Source of the DNA: Nyssa sinensis | Lineage: Eukaryota; Streptophyta; Magnoliopsida; Cornales; Nyssaceae | DNA: 64,000 nucleotides | Reading direction: 5' to 3' | Assembly: GCA_008638375.1 (NCBI GenBank) | Contig: VIRR01000571.1 | Location: forward strand, 16,944 to 80,943 | Shown here: in pieces, positions 11,638-22,802 of the stretch | Layout: each line of letters begins with the position of its first letter | How positions within the stretch are numbered: the stretch's first letter is position 1 | Position numbers and translations under genes: made by a program | The notes under the pieces: model-generated | The model's input: only the letters and a program-made list of their open reading frames with translations | What the model was told of the DNA's origin: nothing | Database searches by the model: none

Positions 11638-12591
11638 GTTGAGCACTATTATGAGGAAGCTTTGGCAGCACTGAATGTTGCACCTCTTAACCAGCATTTT
11701 GACAAGTCTTGGATAACTCATGTCCAGCTCAAGGCTACCTTGTTTTATGCTGAGGCTTGCTATAGGTACAGTTTAGAGCTGCATGAGAAAGAAGAGATTG
11801 CCGAGGAAATTGCACGGTTGAAGAGTGGAGTTAGTGCTTTATATGAGGCAAAGCAATCATCCTCAAAGGGGGCTGCACAATAGCTTTTGGATGCAATTAA
11901 TAAGTTAGAAACTATTCTAAATTGTAATCTGGAGAGGGCTGTGAAGATGAACGATAGAGTTTACCTCATGATGGTTCCTCCAGCTAGTTCCTTACTGCTT
12001 CTTCCTGCATTTTCAATGGTTAAGTCTTTGTCGATGAATGAAGTGTTGGATGCAAGCAAGGAGAAGATGTTTGCAAGTCTTGTTCCTAACAGCAGTGCAA
12101 AGGCTCTTTCCAAGTACACTAAAATGTTGGATGACATCATCAGAACACAAGCTGAGAAATTGCAACAAGGGAGTGAGCTAGCTCGAGTGAAGCTCAATGA
12201 AATGGACTTACCTAATTCTATTCTTGCTTTAGAAGGGAATTTTACCCTACCAACAGCTCTTAAAAAAGATGTGGAGGCAGTGAATATTTGCGGGGGTCCA
12301 GCTGGTTTGGAAGCTGAGCTACAGAAACTCAGAGATTTGAGAAGGTTGAACCAAGAATTGCTAGTCTAGACAGAAGAGCTCTTGCAGAAAGAAGCAAGTG
12401 AAGATGCACAGTTTAGAAGCCAATTTGGAACACAGTGGACTAGGCCTCAATCCAGCACTCTAACAAAGAACTTGCAGGATAGGCTAAATAGATTTGCGGC
12501 AAATTTGAAGCAAGCTGGAGAAAGTGATGCATGGATTGAGTGTTCAGCAAGAGATCACTCGGAGTTCATGTCAATATTTGATCACCATCCG
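11638..12591 (+). pseudogene. ALIX: ALIX pseudogene exon 2 (BRO1 C-terminus and V domain start)
   Basis: After a TGACAG acceptor the frame reads VEHYYEEALAALNVAP, LHEKEEIAEEIARLKSG, AFSMVKSLSMNEVLDASKEK, GGPAGLEAELQKLRDLRRLN and QFGTQWTRPQSSTLTKNLQD, ending FDHHP before GTATGC. Only two stops break 318 codons: TAG at 11881 (after GAAQ) and TAG at 12367 (after QELLV). This exon is far better preserved than exon 1. Confidence 0.92.
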
Positions 12592-13384
12592 GTATGCTTT
12601 ATTTTTTAAATTAATTGTGTGAAATCTTGTCTAAAATGGTGTAGATTTGAAGTTGATGAGCAGCTTCTAATGCTATAGGTCTTATAGGATGCATCCCGGT
12701 GCAGTGTTGAACATTAATTTTTGTAATGAGATTCAGAAATGGACATTTTATATGCATGGTATAAAATCTTTGAAAGCAATTACCACTAAGCATTAGCTTC
12801 AGTGGTATCTTCACCTCCTAAAGAAGAATCTGTGGGTTTAGAGTTCTAATTGGGACAAAGTGGGTGTGTGTCTTACTTATTAAAAAGAAAAAGGAAAAAA
12901 AGAAGAGCTTTAAAAGAAATTTTTGAATTGAGTTTTTTTTTTGTACATTCTTATTTTTATGGGAAATGTACACAGTTGATTTCATCAGCATCAATGAACA
13001 TGTAATTATCACTTACTAAAAAAAAAAAAAGAGAACATATCACTATCTGTTTGATACTCTCATTGTAATGAGAGTATCAAATAGAATTCTTTGAATACTC
13101 AACTTTATCCCATCTATTTGGGATCGGCTAAATAGTTGTGACTTGTTCAGTCTTTCTCTCTTGTAACCATATTCTTTTGGGGTACTATATGTATTATTGC
13201 ACTCGAGACATCGTCAGTATAAGCTTCTCCTTCATTCTTCCCCCATCCCCACCCCCCAGCCCCAAAGAAAAAAATGTTGAATGGTTAATCAAGAAATTCT
13301 GTCAAATGATTTTTTTACCATTTTGGGAGGAATAGTAGTGTGATCATAATGTGTGCACCATGCTCTTACCAGATAAAAGCTGCC
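12592..13384. other. ALIX intron DNA upstream of copia element 1
   Basis: This is AT-rich intron sequence with A and T runs. I searched for the expected next ALIX exon (a short segment leading to the RQLE block) here and after the copia insertion and did not find it. Confidence 0.6.
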
Positions 13385-13550
13385 TGAAGAAATAAAGAAG
13401 AGAAAGGAATTTTTATATATTTCTGTGTGTTTAAAACTGTACAATATGAGGCCTATTTATAGGTACAATATGAGAATACAATGTGGGAATATATACGATG
13501 TGGGATAATGTAAAAAATAGAGTCTATGTGTATTCTAGAATATTCTAACA
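13385..13550 (-). repeat. 3' LTR of copia element 1
   Basis: This 166-bp LTR begins TGAAGAAATAAAG and ends ATTCTAACA on the plus strand. Read on the minus strand it contains ATCCCACATCG (13506-13496) and a TATAAATA box (13461-13454), separated by 34 bp. The first motif matches the plant snRNA upstream sequence element. Confidence 0.92.
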
Positions 13551-13551
13551 T

Positions 13552-14733
13552 CCCCCCTCAAACTCGAGATGACAAAGTCAACTGGAGTTTGGAAACATAA
13601 TCACGAAGCCGACCAGGAGGATGAGACTTCGTTAAAATATCGACAAGTTGATCTTCAAACGAGATAGATTGAAGACCCAAGGTGCCCTGCTGAAGATGGT
13701 GCCGAATGAAGTGACAATCAATTTCAATATGTTTGGTGCGCTCATGAAAGACATCATTGTGAGCAATCTGGATAGCGCTCCGATTATCACAATAAAGAGG
13801 AGAACTAGTCATCTGAGGAGCGCCCATGTCTATCAAAAGCCATCATAAACACAAAAGTTCAGCTGTAGTATCAGCAAGGGCACAGTATTCAGCCTCAGTA
13901 CTGGAGTGGGCAACAACAGTCTGTTTTTTACTACGCCAAGAAATGAGAGAGGTGCCGAGTAAGAAACAGTATCCTGTGGTGGAGCGACGATCGGTAGGAT
14001 CACCAGCCCAATCAGCATCAGAATAGGAGCGGAGCTCAAGAGATGAGCGAGAGGAAAAGTGAAGGCCATGAAACAGAGTTCCCTTGACATACCGTAAGAT
14101 GCGAAAAACAGTAGCATAATGGGTAAAGTGAGGGGCACTCATAAACTGGCTAACTATATGAACAACATAAGAAATGTCTGGTCGGGTAACAATGAGATAG
14201 ATGAGACTACCGACCAGTTGTTTACGGAGTAGCATCAGGAAGAGATTCACCATTAGTAGCAAGTAACCGAACATTAGGATCAAGCGCAGAAGTACATGTT
14301 TTGCTGTCAGTCAAGTCGGCTTCAGAAAGCAAGTCAGATGCATACTTAGCTTGAGAAAGATAATAACCATCTGATCCAGATGTAACCTCAAGACCCAAAA
14401 AGTAGTTAAGCTGCCCCAAGTCCTTCATCTAAAAATTCTGACTCAAGAAGTGTTGAAGATCTCGAATATTAGAGAGATCGTCACCTGTAATGATCATGTC
14501 ATCAACATAAAGAAGAATAAGAATAATACCAGCACCAGTGGTCCGAAGGAAAAAAGCTGAGTCATAGGCACTAGGGGTAAACCCCTGTTGACCAACAACA
14601 CTACTGAATTTAGCAAACTAGGCTCGGGGAGCTTGTTTGAGACCGTAAAGAACACGCCGAAGACGATAAACTATGTGAGAAGGATGGGCATAACCAGGGG
14701 GAGGATGTATATAAACTTCCTCAGCAAGATCAC
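13552..14733 (-). pseudogene. Copia element 1 RT C-terminal part and RNase H
   Basis: From high to low coordinates the minus strand reads GDLAEEVY (near 14730), LYGLKQAPRA, LYVDDMIITGDDLSN with an intact catalytic YVDD, MKDLGQLNYFLGLEV, RPDISYVVHIVSQFM, YSDADWAGDPTDRRST, SKKQTVVAHSSTEAEYCAL and then LYCDNRSAIQIAHN, HERTKHIEIDCHFIR and DILTK. Frameshifts near 14430, 14250 and 13840 break it. The RT was also cut in two by the solo LTR at 14734. Confidence 0.9.
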
Positions 14734-15253
14734 TATAGAGACTCGAAAAAGATGAGGGTAAATTTTTCATTTTTGACGGTAGGACATTTTGCATGCACGG
14801 TTTTGTCGGTAAAGCCCGGTTTTACCGGTAAAGTATCTCAATGCGTCAGTTCACCGTTTGACATGTTTAGAAGCATATTTAGAATGTGTCATAGAAGATA
14901 AATATGCTTAGAATATTTTGAGGTAACCTCTGTATGAATTTCAGCAAAAATGAAAACAGTTTCTGAAATTGGACAAAAAGGGCACTCGGGTGACCCGGGT
15001 GGAAACGGCCAAAAACCGACCTCAAACGAAAATGTTTCCTTTTGAAAGTTTTCATTTAAAATAATTTTATGAACATTGGATAAAATGAAATTTCAAATTG
15101 AAGTGTTTAGAAATGGGTTGTAGAGTAACGGGTTCCGGGCTAATTAAGGGCAAAATGGTCAATTGCCCTTAACCCTTTGGTCCCTCACTATAATTAGGAC
15201 ACTTAGGCACACATTTATACAGAATTCATTCTGTATATGCAGCAGGTCACGTT

Positions 15254-15296
<43 letters not shown>

Positions 15297-16799
15297 CCCT
15301 AGATTCTTCAACTTTCAAGCTGCCGAAACACACCCTTCGATCGGGATTTTGGCCGAGATTCCTTCTGAGAAGTTGTTCGTTTCCACGAGCACTATATTCT
15401 CACTAAACAGTTTGGCAGTCCAGCAAACACAGCCACCGAAGTTTAAGAAAAATTGATTTTAGGTATGATTTCTTGCTAAGCTAGGAATAGATTTAGTTTT
15501 TCCTACCTTATTACATGTTGATTGCTTGGTTTAGATGTTTATTTCATGTTAGGAAGTTATCTAAGAGGTGTTACTTTGAAGGACTTAGAGTTAGTAATTT
15601 GGGGCTTTATGTATTCCTTGGTTTATTTGATGTTTTGTTGCCATGAGAATGACTTATCTTGTCTTTGTATTTGATTGCTATATTTGATGTGTATTTATAT
15701 GCTATTTACTTGACATCTTGAGAGGAAATTGGTTGTGTAATGTCTTAGTCTTGTGTGGGATGTTAGTGACTTTGTGAAATTCATTGTGGTTGGTGAAATG
15801 GTGACATTGTGACTTGAAAAATGTGTTAAGATGTGTGGTTATGACCTATGTTATGTGAAGCATGGTATGGAAATTTAAAGTTATGAATCATGTAGAGTTT
15901 AAAGGCATGACTTGAAAATGCACACCATGTGTTTGAGCATTTGTCACATTGAACTTGCATGATGAAATCATGGCATCTTGGCATAATGTGATTCCTTGGA
16001 AACATGGTGTGGGTCAGCACGCGGTGTTAGAATTATGAAGGTGTAGATCCTGTGGTGAAAAACCCAAAATTCGGCCATTGGTACTCCATTCCATCGGGGG
16101 CACACCGAAAAGGAGACATACGAGACGGTACTCATGCCAATGAGGAAGGACCGTATCATGAGACATGGGTGTGGCATAGAGTTTGCATGTGTGAGTCATG
16201 CATAATGTGTTTGCATTGTATTAAACAACGGGAAGGGAACATATATCTTGATCTTGAAATTGTACACTTGCACATGTCACGTCCTAAATTTGTTGCTAGT
16301 ACTAGTGAGTTATCATACCAGCAGTAGAACATTTTGAGGCTATCCAAGACATCACTTGGGGAAAAATTTTGGAGATACTTTAAGGCTATTTTAAGGGTCA
16401 TTTTTAAACATGATTTAAATTGTTTGGGGCGTTAATTGGAACAAGCATTTAAGTTTAATCTTAACCCCTTCTTGGACTATACTTTAGGGTATTTTGAGAC
16501 CCTTTTTGGCAACCGTTACAGAGCACTTTGAGAAAGGTTTTGAGAACATTTTAAGAACCGTTTTTTTTTTTTAAATATGATTTAAAGTATTTGGGCATTA
16601 ATTGAGAAGAGTACTTGAGCTATGTTGCGGAACGATTTTGAGTTATATTGAATGTCGAATCTTTACTTAAATTGTGGGAGAAACTTGAGGAATGATGATG
16701 GAGATTTCAATTAAATTTACTGCATTGTCTTTCTTTTTTTTTCTTTTCTTTTATTTCGTTCAGTCACTCCCCGGGTTTGTGGAAATTCGGGGCGTGACA
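14734..16799 (+). mobile_element. Solo LTR, gypsy type, 2.07 kb, inside copia element 1
   Basis: The insertion splits the copia RT exactly between the NGD and LAEEVY codons and is flanked by atcac on both sides (14729-14733 and 16800-16804). It begins TATAGAGACTCGAAAA and ends GGGGCGTGACA, with no internal domain. The other copy, at 58243-62087, begins TGTAAAGATTCGAAAA and shares the end, so the orientation is plus and the first G has probably mutated to A. It contains a CACTATAATT TATA-like site near 15188, a (GA)n run at 15257-15292, and a splice-donor-like TTTTAG/GTATGA near 15459. A solo LTR results from recombination between the two LTRs of a full element. Confidence 0.82.
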
Positions 16800-16804
16800 A
16801 TCAC

Positions 16805-17128
16805 CATTATTCAAGAATGCATTTTTGACATCCATCTGAAACAGTTGCTAATGATGCACAGCAGCAACGACAAGCAAAGAGCAGACAGAGGTAAGACTAG
16901 CAACAGGGGCAAAAGTCTCCTCATAGTCAATACCATATTCTTGAAAGAAACCCTTGGCAACAAGACGAGCTTTGTAGTGTTCCACTGATCCATCTGACCG
17001 AGTCTTGATTTTGTAGACCCATTTACATCTAACTGCAGACTTGCCAAGAGGTAAATCCACCAAGTCTCAAGTATGAGTTTTAGTGAGAGCTTCTAGTTCA
17101 TCAGACATAGCTTTCTGCCAAAGAGGGT
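16805..17128 (-). pseudogene. Copia element 1 RT N-terminal part
   Basis: Minus-strand reading gives the expected RT start: LGKSAVRCKWVYKIKTRSDG, VEHYKARLVAKGFFQEYGID, YEETFAPVASLTSVCSLL and then QMDVKNAFLNNG. At the last point the solo LTR interrupts the frame. Upstream, at 17128, a TRIM splits the linker region (WQKAMSDEL). Confidence 0.9.
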
Positions 17129-17478
17129 TGTTGAAAATAGGAGGCCCAACTTTAAATTAGCTCGATCCTTAAAACCCAAGTGTTAAGGAGAGGGAGAGAG
17201 GGCCCTTATATATAAACCAGAAGAGCAAGAGACGGGCGATGTGGGACAATCTAACACGCCCCCTGGACCACATTACCAGCAGAGGAAAGGCAAGTGAGCG
17301 GCCCCGTGCAGCTAGCCCAAAGTTAGAGCTCTAGCTTGGCTCTAATACCATGTTGAAAATAGGAGGCCCAACTATAAATTAGCTCGATCCTTAAAACCCA
17401 GGTATTAAGGAGAGGGAGAGAGGGCCCTTATATATAGACCAGAAGAGCTAGAGATGGGCGATGTGGGACAATCCAACA
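17129..17478 (-). mobile_element. Complete TRIM A, 350 bp, inside copia element 1
   Basis: Direct repeats at 17129-17258 and 17351-17478 (about 129 bp) are TG...CA bounded. The perfect target duplication agggt occurs at 17124-17128 and 17479-17483. The primer-binding site TGGTATTAGAGCC (complement of 17338-17350) abuts the right LTR and a purine tract abuts the left LTR, so the orientation is minus. Each LTR carries, on the minus strand, GTCCCACATCG and 24 bp further on TATATAAGG (17469-17459 and 17434-17426 in the right LTR; 17249-17239 and 17212-17204 in the left). There is no coding capacity. Confidence 0.92.
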
Positions 17479-17483
17479 AGGGT

Positions 17484-18056
17484 CAGCACTAGCCTCACGA
17501 TAACTGTGAGGTTCGTGAAGGGTAGTAAGAGCATAATAACAATGAAAATCTTGAAGATGAGAAGGAGGAGCTCTTACTCTAGTGGATTGACGAAGTGCAG
17601 GTACCTGGACAGGCTCGAAGGCAGTTGATGGATCAGGAGTATTAGCAGACGTGTTAGATGACTCTAAAACAGGCAAAGAAGGAACATCTGAGGAGCTTGG
17701 CATCTCTGCAGAGGAGTCAGGAAATAAAGCAATAGAGGGGTCAGTAAAGATAGGAGCATAACTGATAGAAGACTACGAAAAAGGAGAAATACTCATAAAC
17801 ATCTTATGTTCCCAAAACTCTACATGACGAGAAATACGAAGACGTTTGGCTATGGGATCATAACAATGATAACGCTTTTGAGTGAGACCATAACCAAGAA
17901 GACAGCAGAGTCGGGATCGAGGCTCAAGTTTGGTGTGTTCATGTGAGGGAAGAGTGACAAAACAAACACAACCAAAAACTCAAAGTAATGAGTAGTTAGG
18001 AACTGTACCATGGAGAAGCTCAAATAAAGTTTTATTGTGTATTGGAAGCGCGTCGT
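17484..18056 (-). pseudogene. Copia element 1 integrase C-terminus and linker
   Basis: The minus strand reads ALPIHNKTLFELLHG, then in a shifted frame RVFGCVCFVTLPSHEHTKL and LGYGLTQKRYHCYDP, then the Pro/Ser-rich linker PALRQSTRVRAPPSHLQDFH and EASADP. This is the standard end of copia integrase followed by the chromodomain-less linker to RT. Frameshifts are present. The integrase catalytic core is missing, because the sequence ends near 18056 in unrelated DNA. Confidence 0.85.
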
Positions 18057-19996
18057 TAACACTCCAAAAATAAATTAACCTTACTTCTTAACACAATAAA
18101 CACATTAGCTAGCTGAGTAAGGGTCGATCCCACAGAGAGTGTCTGCAATTTATTTATTTTATTTATTCTGACTAAATCTAAACTAAAATCCAATTAATAA
18201 CAAAACAATAAAAGGGGGGGTTGGAATTTTGATTAAACTAATTACGAATGAAAATTAAATTAATAACAAAAATCAATGAATTTAAAACTGCAGTTCTTCG
18301 GTTCAATCTTACCCTCACAGTTAATGGAACAATCAATCAATTATAACATTATTCTACCCTTCAATGAATCTAATAATCCTAGGTAACAACAAGCTCTGCT
18401 ACCCGAAATTTCCCTTAATTCTTCACTAATGAAACAAGCTCTCCATTAGATTCTAACCATTATACAATTTAGAACAAGCTCTCTAAATTTAATACAATGG
18501 CAGCATTAATATTTAGGAAATTAGATTATTCTAAGCAACAATCACACAAGCTCGGACTGTTTAACTTAGGACATGATAATCATAGCAATAAACAAAAGAT
18601 TGACCACAATCATCTATCACTATTTGCCACAATTGATTAGGAACCATATCAATTACGTAATATACTTCCTAAATCTAGCAATTGATAATAATATGATCAA
18701 TCTAACAGGCCTGATTAAATCAATCAAACTAAATATCAATAAAACAATTTAAACAGATTACCATGAACAGATTAAGAAAATGAAGAAATAATATTACTGA
18801 ATTGATTCAACCATTAAACTGTAATGAGGGTTCGAAATCCCCTAAAACTGAATTAAAAATTTAGCCTAACATAATTGAATAAGAAAATAAAACTAATAAA
18901 TTACTGTCACTGTGCGCCGCTCCACACAAGCTGTGCGTCTTCTTCTTCTGTTTCGTTTTGCGCCACCGCCCAGGTCCCCCCTTATGCCCTCTTCTTCTTC
19001 TTTTTATTCCTTCTTTTCTTGGGCCCACATCACTTCCTTTTTTCCTCTTTAGCTTGCGCCTGGGCCGTAGCCCACTTTTGCTTTTAATTTTTTCTTCACC
19101 GTGCGCCCAGCCAAGCTGCACTAGCCACAATTGCTTTTCTTTTGTCTTTCTCTATCTCTTGACTTTTCAAACTTCTTCCACTTTTGTCTTTTTCTTATAC
19201 TTTTTCTCCTCTTGCTTTTCTTTCCTTCAGCCGTTCCAGCACAAGCCCAGCCAACAAACCAACCCTAGCCCATTAAGGACACAGCCCACTGTTCAAAACT
19301 GATTTATTGAAATCTTCAAAATTCTTGAAACTTTCAAGCTATTTTTCCATTCGACAACGACTGAATCTTGACTCCGACTCTTCACAAGAGTTGTAGCCCT
19401 CGAAGAGTAGATAATTCTAGGCTTTTAAAACACCTGATTTGGGCTTCGGAAACTCAATTTACGGCCTGTTGAAATCGGCTGATCGGACAGAAAGTTAGCT
19501 GCGCGGACAGCTTCCCAGGCCTGATTTCGAAACAATGTTTGGAGGCCCAAACGAACTCGGATTTTTGCAGACCAGACCTTTCTGAAAAGCCCAAGACGTC
19601 CTCTACAAACTTCATGAAGACCACTTCCTCATTCTCGAAATCTAACATCATCCAAATCTCAAATGAAGCTATATAGGTAAAATTTGTCCAAAAACCAAAA
19701 ATTACACAAAATTATTCTTTTACCATCAATGCTTCCCTAATTCAATAAATGAATTAATTAGCTCACTTCAATAGAAAATATGTCACAAAACTAAATATAA
19801 GGGAATTAAAAATATGAAATATTATGCTCTCATCAAATTCCCCCACACTTAGTTTTTACACGTCCTCGTGTAAACAGAACTACGAACAAAACAATAGGTT
19901 CACTTGAATCCATTCAACCAAACTCTCAAAGGTCTTAAGTTCAATAGCTCATCCATGAAAATTAATGCAAATACTAACCCATTATTATGAACCAAG
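18057..19996. other. Unclassified block replacing the centre of copia element 1
   Basis: This AT-rich 1.9-kb block joins truncated integrase on one side and truncated gag on the other. It begins ttaacactccaaaaataaat, contains 'gggtcgatcccacagagag' near 18122, and near its far end 'cccccacacttagtttttac' followed by 'cgtcctcg' (from about 19841). I recall these phrases from the ends of plant LTR elements but cannot assign a family. I found no target duplication across it, so it may be an insertion plus deletion or a recombination product. A GC- and pyrimidine-rich stretch lies at 18900-19300. No coding motif is seen. Confidence 0.45.
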
Positions 19997-20228
19997 ACAA
20001 AATCTTGTAGTGTGTACTACCCCATTCTTCCAGACGAGATGAAAACGTCTCTTCTGTCTCACTTTCCTTCTGTGTTGGTGCAGCAAGGTCTCCAGTCACA
20101 TAACGCCATAATCAGCGTCCTTTCAAGAAAACCTCCATATTCTGAGCCCACATACTATAATTGGATCCATCCAATATTATGTCTATAGGATGAACAATAG
20201 AATCGAGATTCGATGCAGATTGAGACAT
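19997..20228 (-). pseudogene. Copia element 1 gag start (UBN2-type)
   Basis: The minus strand starts with ATG at 20228 and reads MSQSASNLDSIVHP, ILDGSNYSMWAQNMEVFLKG, LWRYVTGDLAAPT and LEEWGSTHYKILSWFI. This is the classical start of copia gag. A TGA interrupts it after KGR. The homology stops near 19997 in the unclassified block. The primer-binding site and 5' LTR lie about 280 bp further right. Confidence 0.85.
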
Positions 20229-20522
20229 ATCGAATCTTCAAATGCATAAGCAGATAGCAAAAATGAAACTAGGTCGAAAAACTGAGCAGAAAGCACCTAA
20301 TTTGTAAAAAAGGCAACGGTCAATGGTCAAAGTCAAAGTCAATAGTCAATGATGATGTGGCGGCAGAAGCTGAAGTGGAACTAGCACTGACGTGGCAGCA
20401 ACGTGGACTAGGGCTGACGTGGCAGCGCAAGGATGAGGCTGGCATGTGGGGCTGCGCGTGGGCGGCGCGGCAGAAGAAAAAAAAAATAGACTACAGGCCA
20501 CAAGTTTGTGGCTCTGATACCA

Positions 20523-20685
20523 TGAAGAAATAAAGAAGAAAAAGGAATTTTTATATATTTCTATGTGTTTAAAACTAAATAATATGAGGCATATTTATAA
20601 GTACAATATGAGAATACAATGTGGGAATATATACGATGTGAGACAACGTGAAAATAGAGTCTGTATATTCTAGAATATTCTAACA
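20523..20685 (-). repeat. 5' LTR of copia element 1
   Basis: This 163-bp LTR is about 93 percent identical to the one at 13385. The snRNA-type upstream motif has one change here (GTCTCACATCG). The TATA region has drifted as well (cttataaatatg on the minus strand). Confidence 0.9.
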
Positions 20686-20690
20686 CTGCC

Positions 20691-21049
20691 TATGAAGCAT
20701 GGATACTCTATTTTGGCTCACGTGTCCGTGTCGGACACTGATACTGTCGGACGCTTCCCAGACACGTGTCGGATTGTTGAATCATGGATATTGATGATTA
20801 AATGAATAAGGTCTTTTATTTTTATTTAATGGCTTTGTTATTTTAATATCTTCATAATATTTTTGTGATTTGTGTAATTTTATTTCAATTTTAATTGCAA
20901 TAACATTAGATTTTTATTATATAGTCATATAAAAATATAAAAAATTTATATATATTTAACGTGTCCATGTCCTACTTTTTATTGTGTATTTTTATTCCAA
21001 TTTTGCTTTTGTCCATGTAAAGGTTCTTACTAGTTTCGAAGTTAGGGTC

Positions 21050-21091
<42 letters not shown>

Positions 21092-22605
21092 ACATGTTCT
21101 AATTTATGAACTTGTATTTTTATTTTTACTATTTTTTTATTGGTATTATTTTTATTTTTACTATTGAAATTTTGATGTCATTTTCCAGTGTGTTGAAGTA
21201 GTTTCATTTTTGCTATGGTATCAAGAACATGTTTAACTTCGTATAGCAAATATTAAAATTTGGTAATCCAACAGAACTAACTTTGACTGCTGACTTGTTA
21301 GTGTATTGGTTATAATTCTTAATTCTTGTTAAGTTGATATGCCTATTATTATTATTGAATTACATTTTCTATGGTGTTTTCATAATGACAAGGTTCTTTT
21401 AATAGCATGTATGGTCTATTAAACTTCTTGTTAATAATTTTTTATTTAGAAATGAATTTTTGTATTAGACTGTTTTTGCATGTGTTTGAAATTAGAAATT
21501 GTATAAATAACCATGACATTGGACTAAGTTATATTCAAATATAAAAAGTATGGATGTTGTAGACAAAGGGAACATTTCATAAATTTTGCATTGTCACCAA
21601 AGTTCAGAATTTGAGTCGTCAAAAGTTGATTCTTTGAAATGTGAGACATCTACTTGGATTAATATTGTACAAATTGTTGAAAGACTACATACCAGAAGAG
21701 AAAAAAAAATTATGGAAAGATTGAAAGAAAAAAATTATGGAAAGAGAAATATTAAAGGGGTATCACAAGTGCTTTAGAATGCAACTAAATGTGAAAATAT
21801 ATAATTGATTTTGTTGCGATAAATTCTCTTGATGAGGACTATAGGTTATTGTCTTGCATTAAAATCCTAATATCATAATGTCGTCAAATACAGAAGAAAG
21901 ACTAGAAGGATATTAATATATGCTCGTGTCAAAATTTTACCAAATGTGGGCACTCACTTAAGTTTGCTGGGACAAATTTACTTGATAACGGGCATAGTGG
22001 CATGGTTATTGAATGTGGAAAACCATAATATCAAGCTTGTGTCTGCCTGCACATGCATCTGTCCTTTATTTTATGTGGAAGAGTTTTATGCATGTGACAT
22101 GTGACATTATCATTTGTGCATGATTAAGAACCAAAAATTGTTCATAAATAGCTTCTTGTGTTTTTGTTAATTGAGAAACTTCCCTAAACTAGTCAAGGAA
22201 TTCATAATTAAATATATATTATATAGTTAGAGGTAGGTTTAAACATTTGATATGTCATAAGTTTTTTAATGATTCTACTTTTAACTTTCTTGTTCATTGA
22301 ATTGGTTGCTGCTAGTATATGTTGCACACACAAATTAAGCACGACCGCATTGTTAAGAAGTTTATGTTTAGTGATTTCTTTATTTCTTCAAGGAATTGAG
22401 TTTTAAGTGCACATATCATTTGAATGAAGAAATAAACATGTTATGGTTTTTCAAAATATTGATTAGACATCTTATTTTTTATTTATGAATTGGCAACTAG
22501 ATGTAGAAGATGGAGTTTACTTTCCTTTCCTTTTACTCTCTCTCTCTCTCTCTCTCTCTCTCATTCACAAGTAGGCTATTCAATCTTGTTTGGCTATCTT
22601 TGCAG
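20691..22605. other. ALIX intron DNA, AT-rich
   Basis: Near 20718-20775 there is a cluster of 'acgtgtccgtgtcggacac' and 'gacacgtgtcgga' words, which I recall from plant MITE ends, but I cannot find the other end. A (TA)n(TG)n microsatellite lies at 21052-21090 and a (CT)n run at 22539-22562, just before the next exon. Confidence 0.5.
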
Positions 22606-22673
22606 AGGCAATTAGAAATTCTTGTGCTCAACGGGCAGGTCTTGAAGACATGCTTAAAGAGATGAAGAGGAAG
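22606..22673 (+). pseudogene. ALIX: ALIX pseudogene short exon (RQLE block)
   Basis: After a TTTGCAG acceptor the exon reads RQLEIL, then loses one base near 22622-22626, and the homology continues in another frame as AQRAGLEDMLKEMKRK before a GTATGC donor. The segment between FDHHP and RQLE, present in the family, was not found in the preceding 10 kb. Confidence 0.85.
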
Positions 22674-22802
22674 GTATGCATAGTTTATTTATGTGCTTGT
22701 TTATAGCATGTGCACATCACAAAAACTAATTGATTATTGCTTGCCGGCAACTTCTTTTCCCTCTTCTTTTATTTTTTAATTCTTTGAAGGAAGAGGTGGA
22801 TG

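Larger units (their letters stand above)
13385..20685 (-). mobile_element. Ty1/copia element 1, LTR to LTR, 7.3 kb, carrying nested insertions
   Basis: LTRs at 13385-13550 and 20523-20685 are bounded TG...CA and flanked by a perfect 5-bp duplication, ctgcc (13380-13384 and 20686-20690). The polypurine tract (complement of tcccccctcaa) abuts the left LTR and the primer-binding site TGGTATCAGAGCCA (complement of 20509-20522) abuts the right LTR, so the element runs on the minus strand. Coding pieces are gag (20228-19997), integrase end and linker (18056-17479), RT split at 17128-16805 and 14733-14000, and RNase H (14000-13558). Central gag, protease and most of the integrase are replaced by the 18057-19996 block. 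The LTRs differ at about 11 sites plus small indels (about 93 percent identity by eye). Confidence 0.92.

Noticed and set aside
18875..19302. Ser/Phe/Cys-rich frames of 70-114 codons
   Set aside because: They arise from a pyrimidine-rich stretch inside the unclassified block; both strands are open only because of composition.
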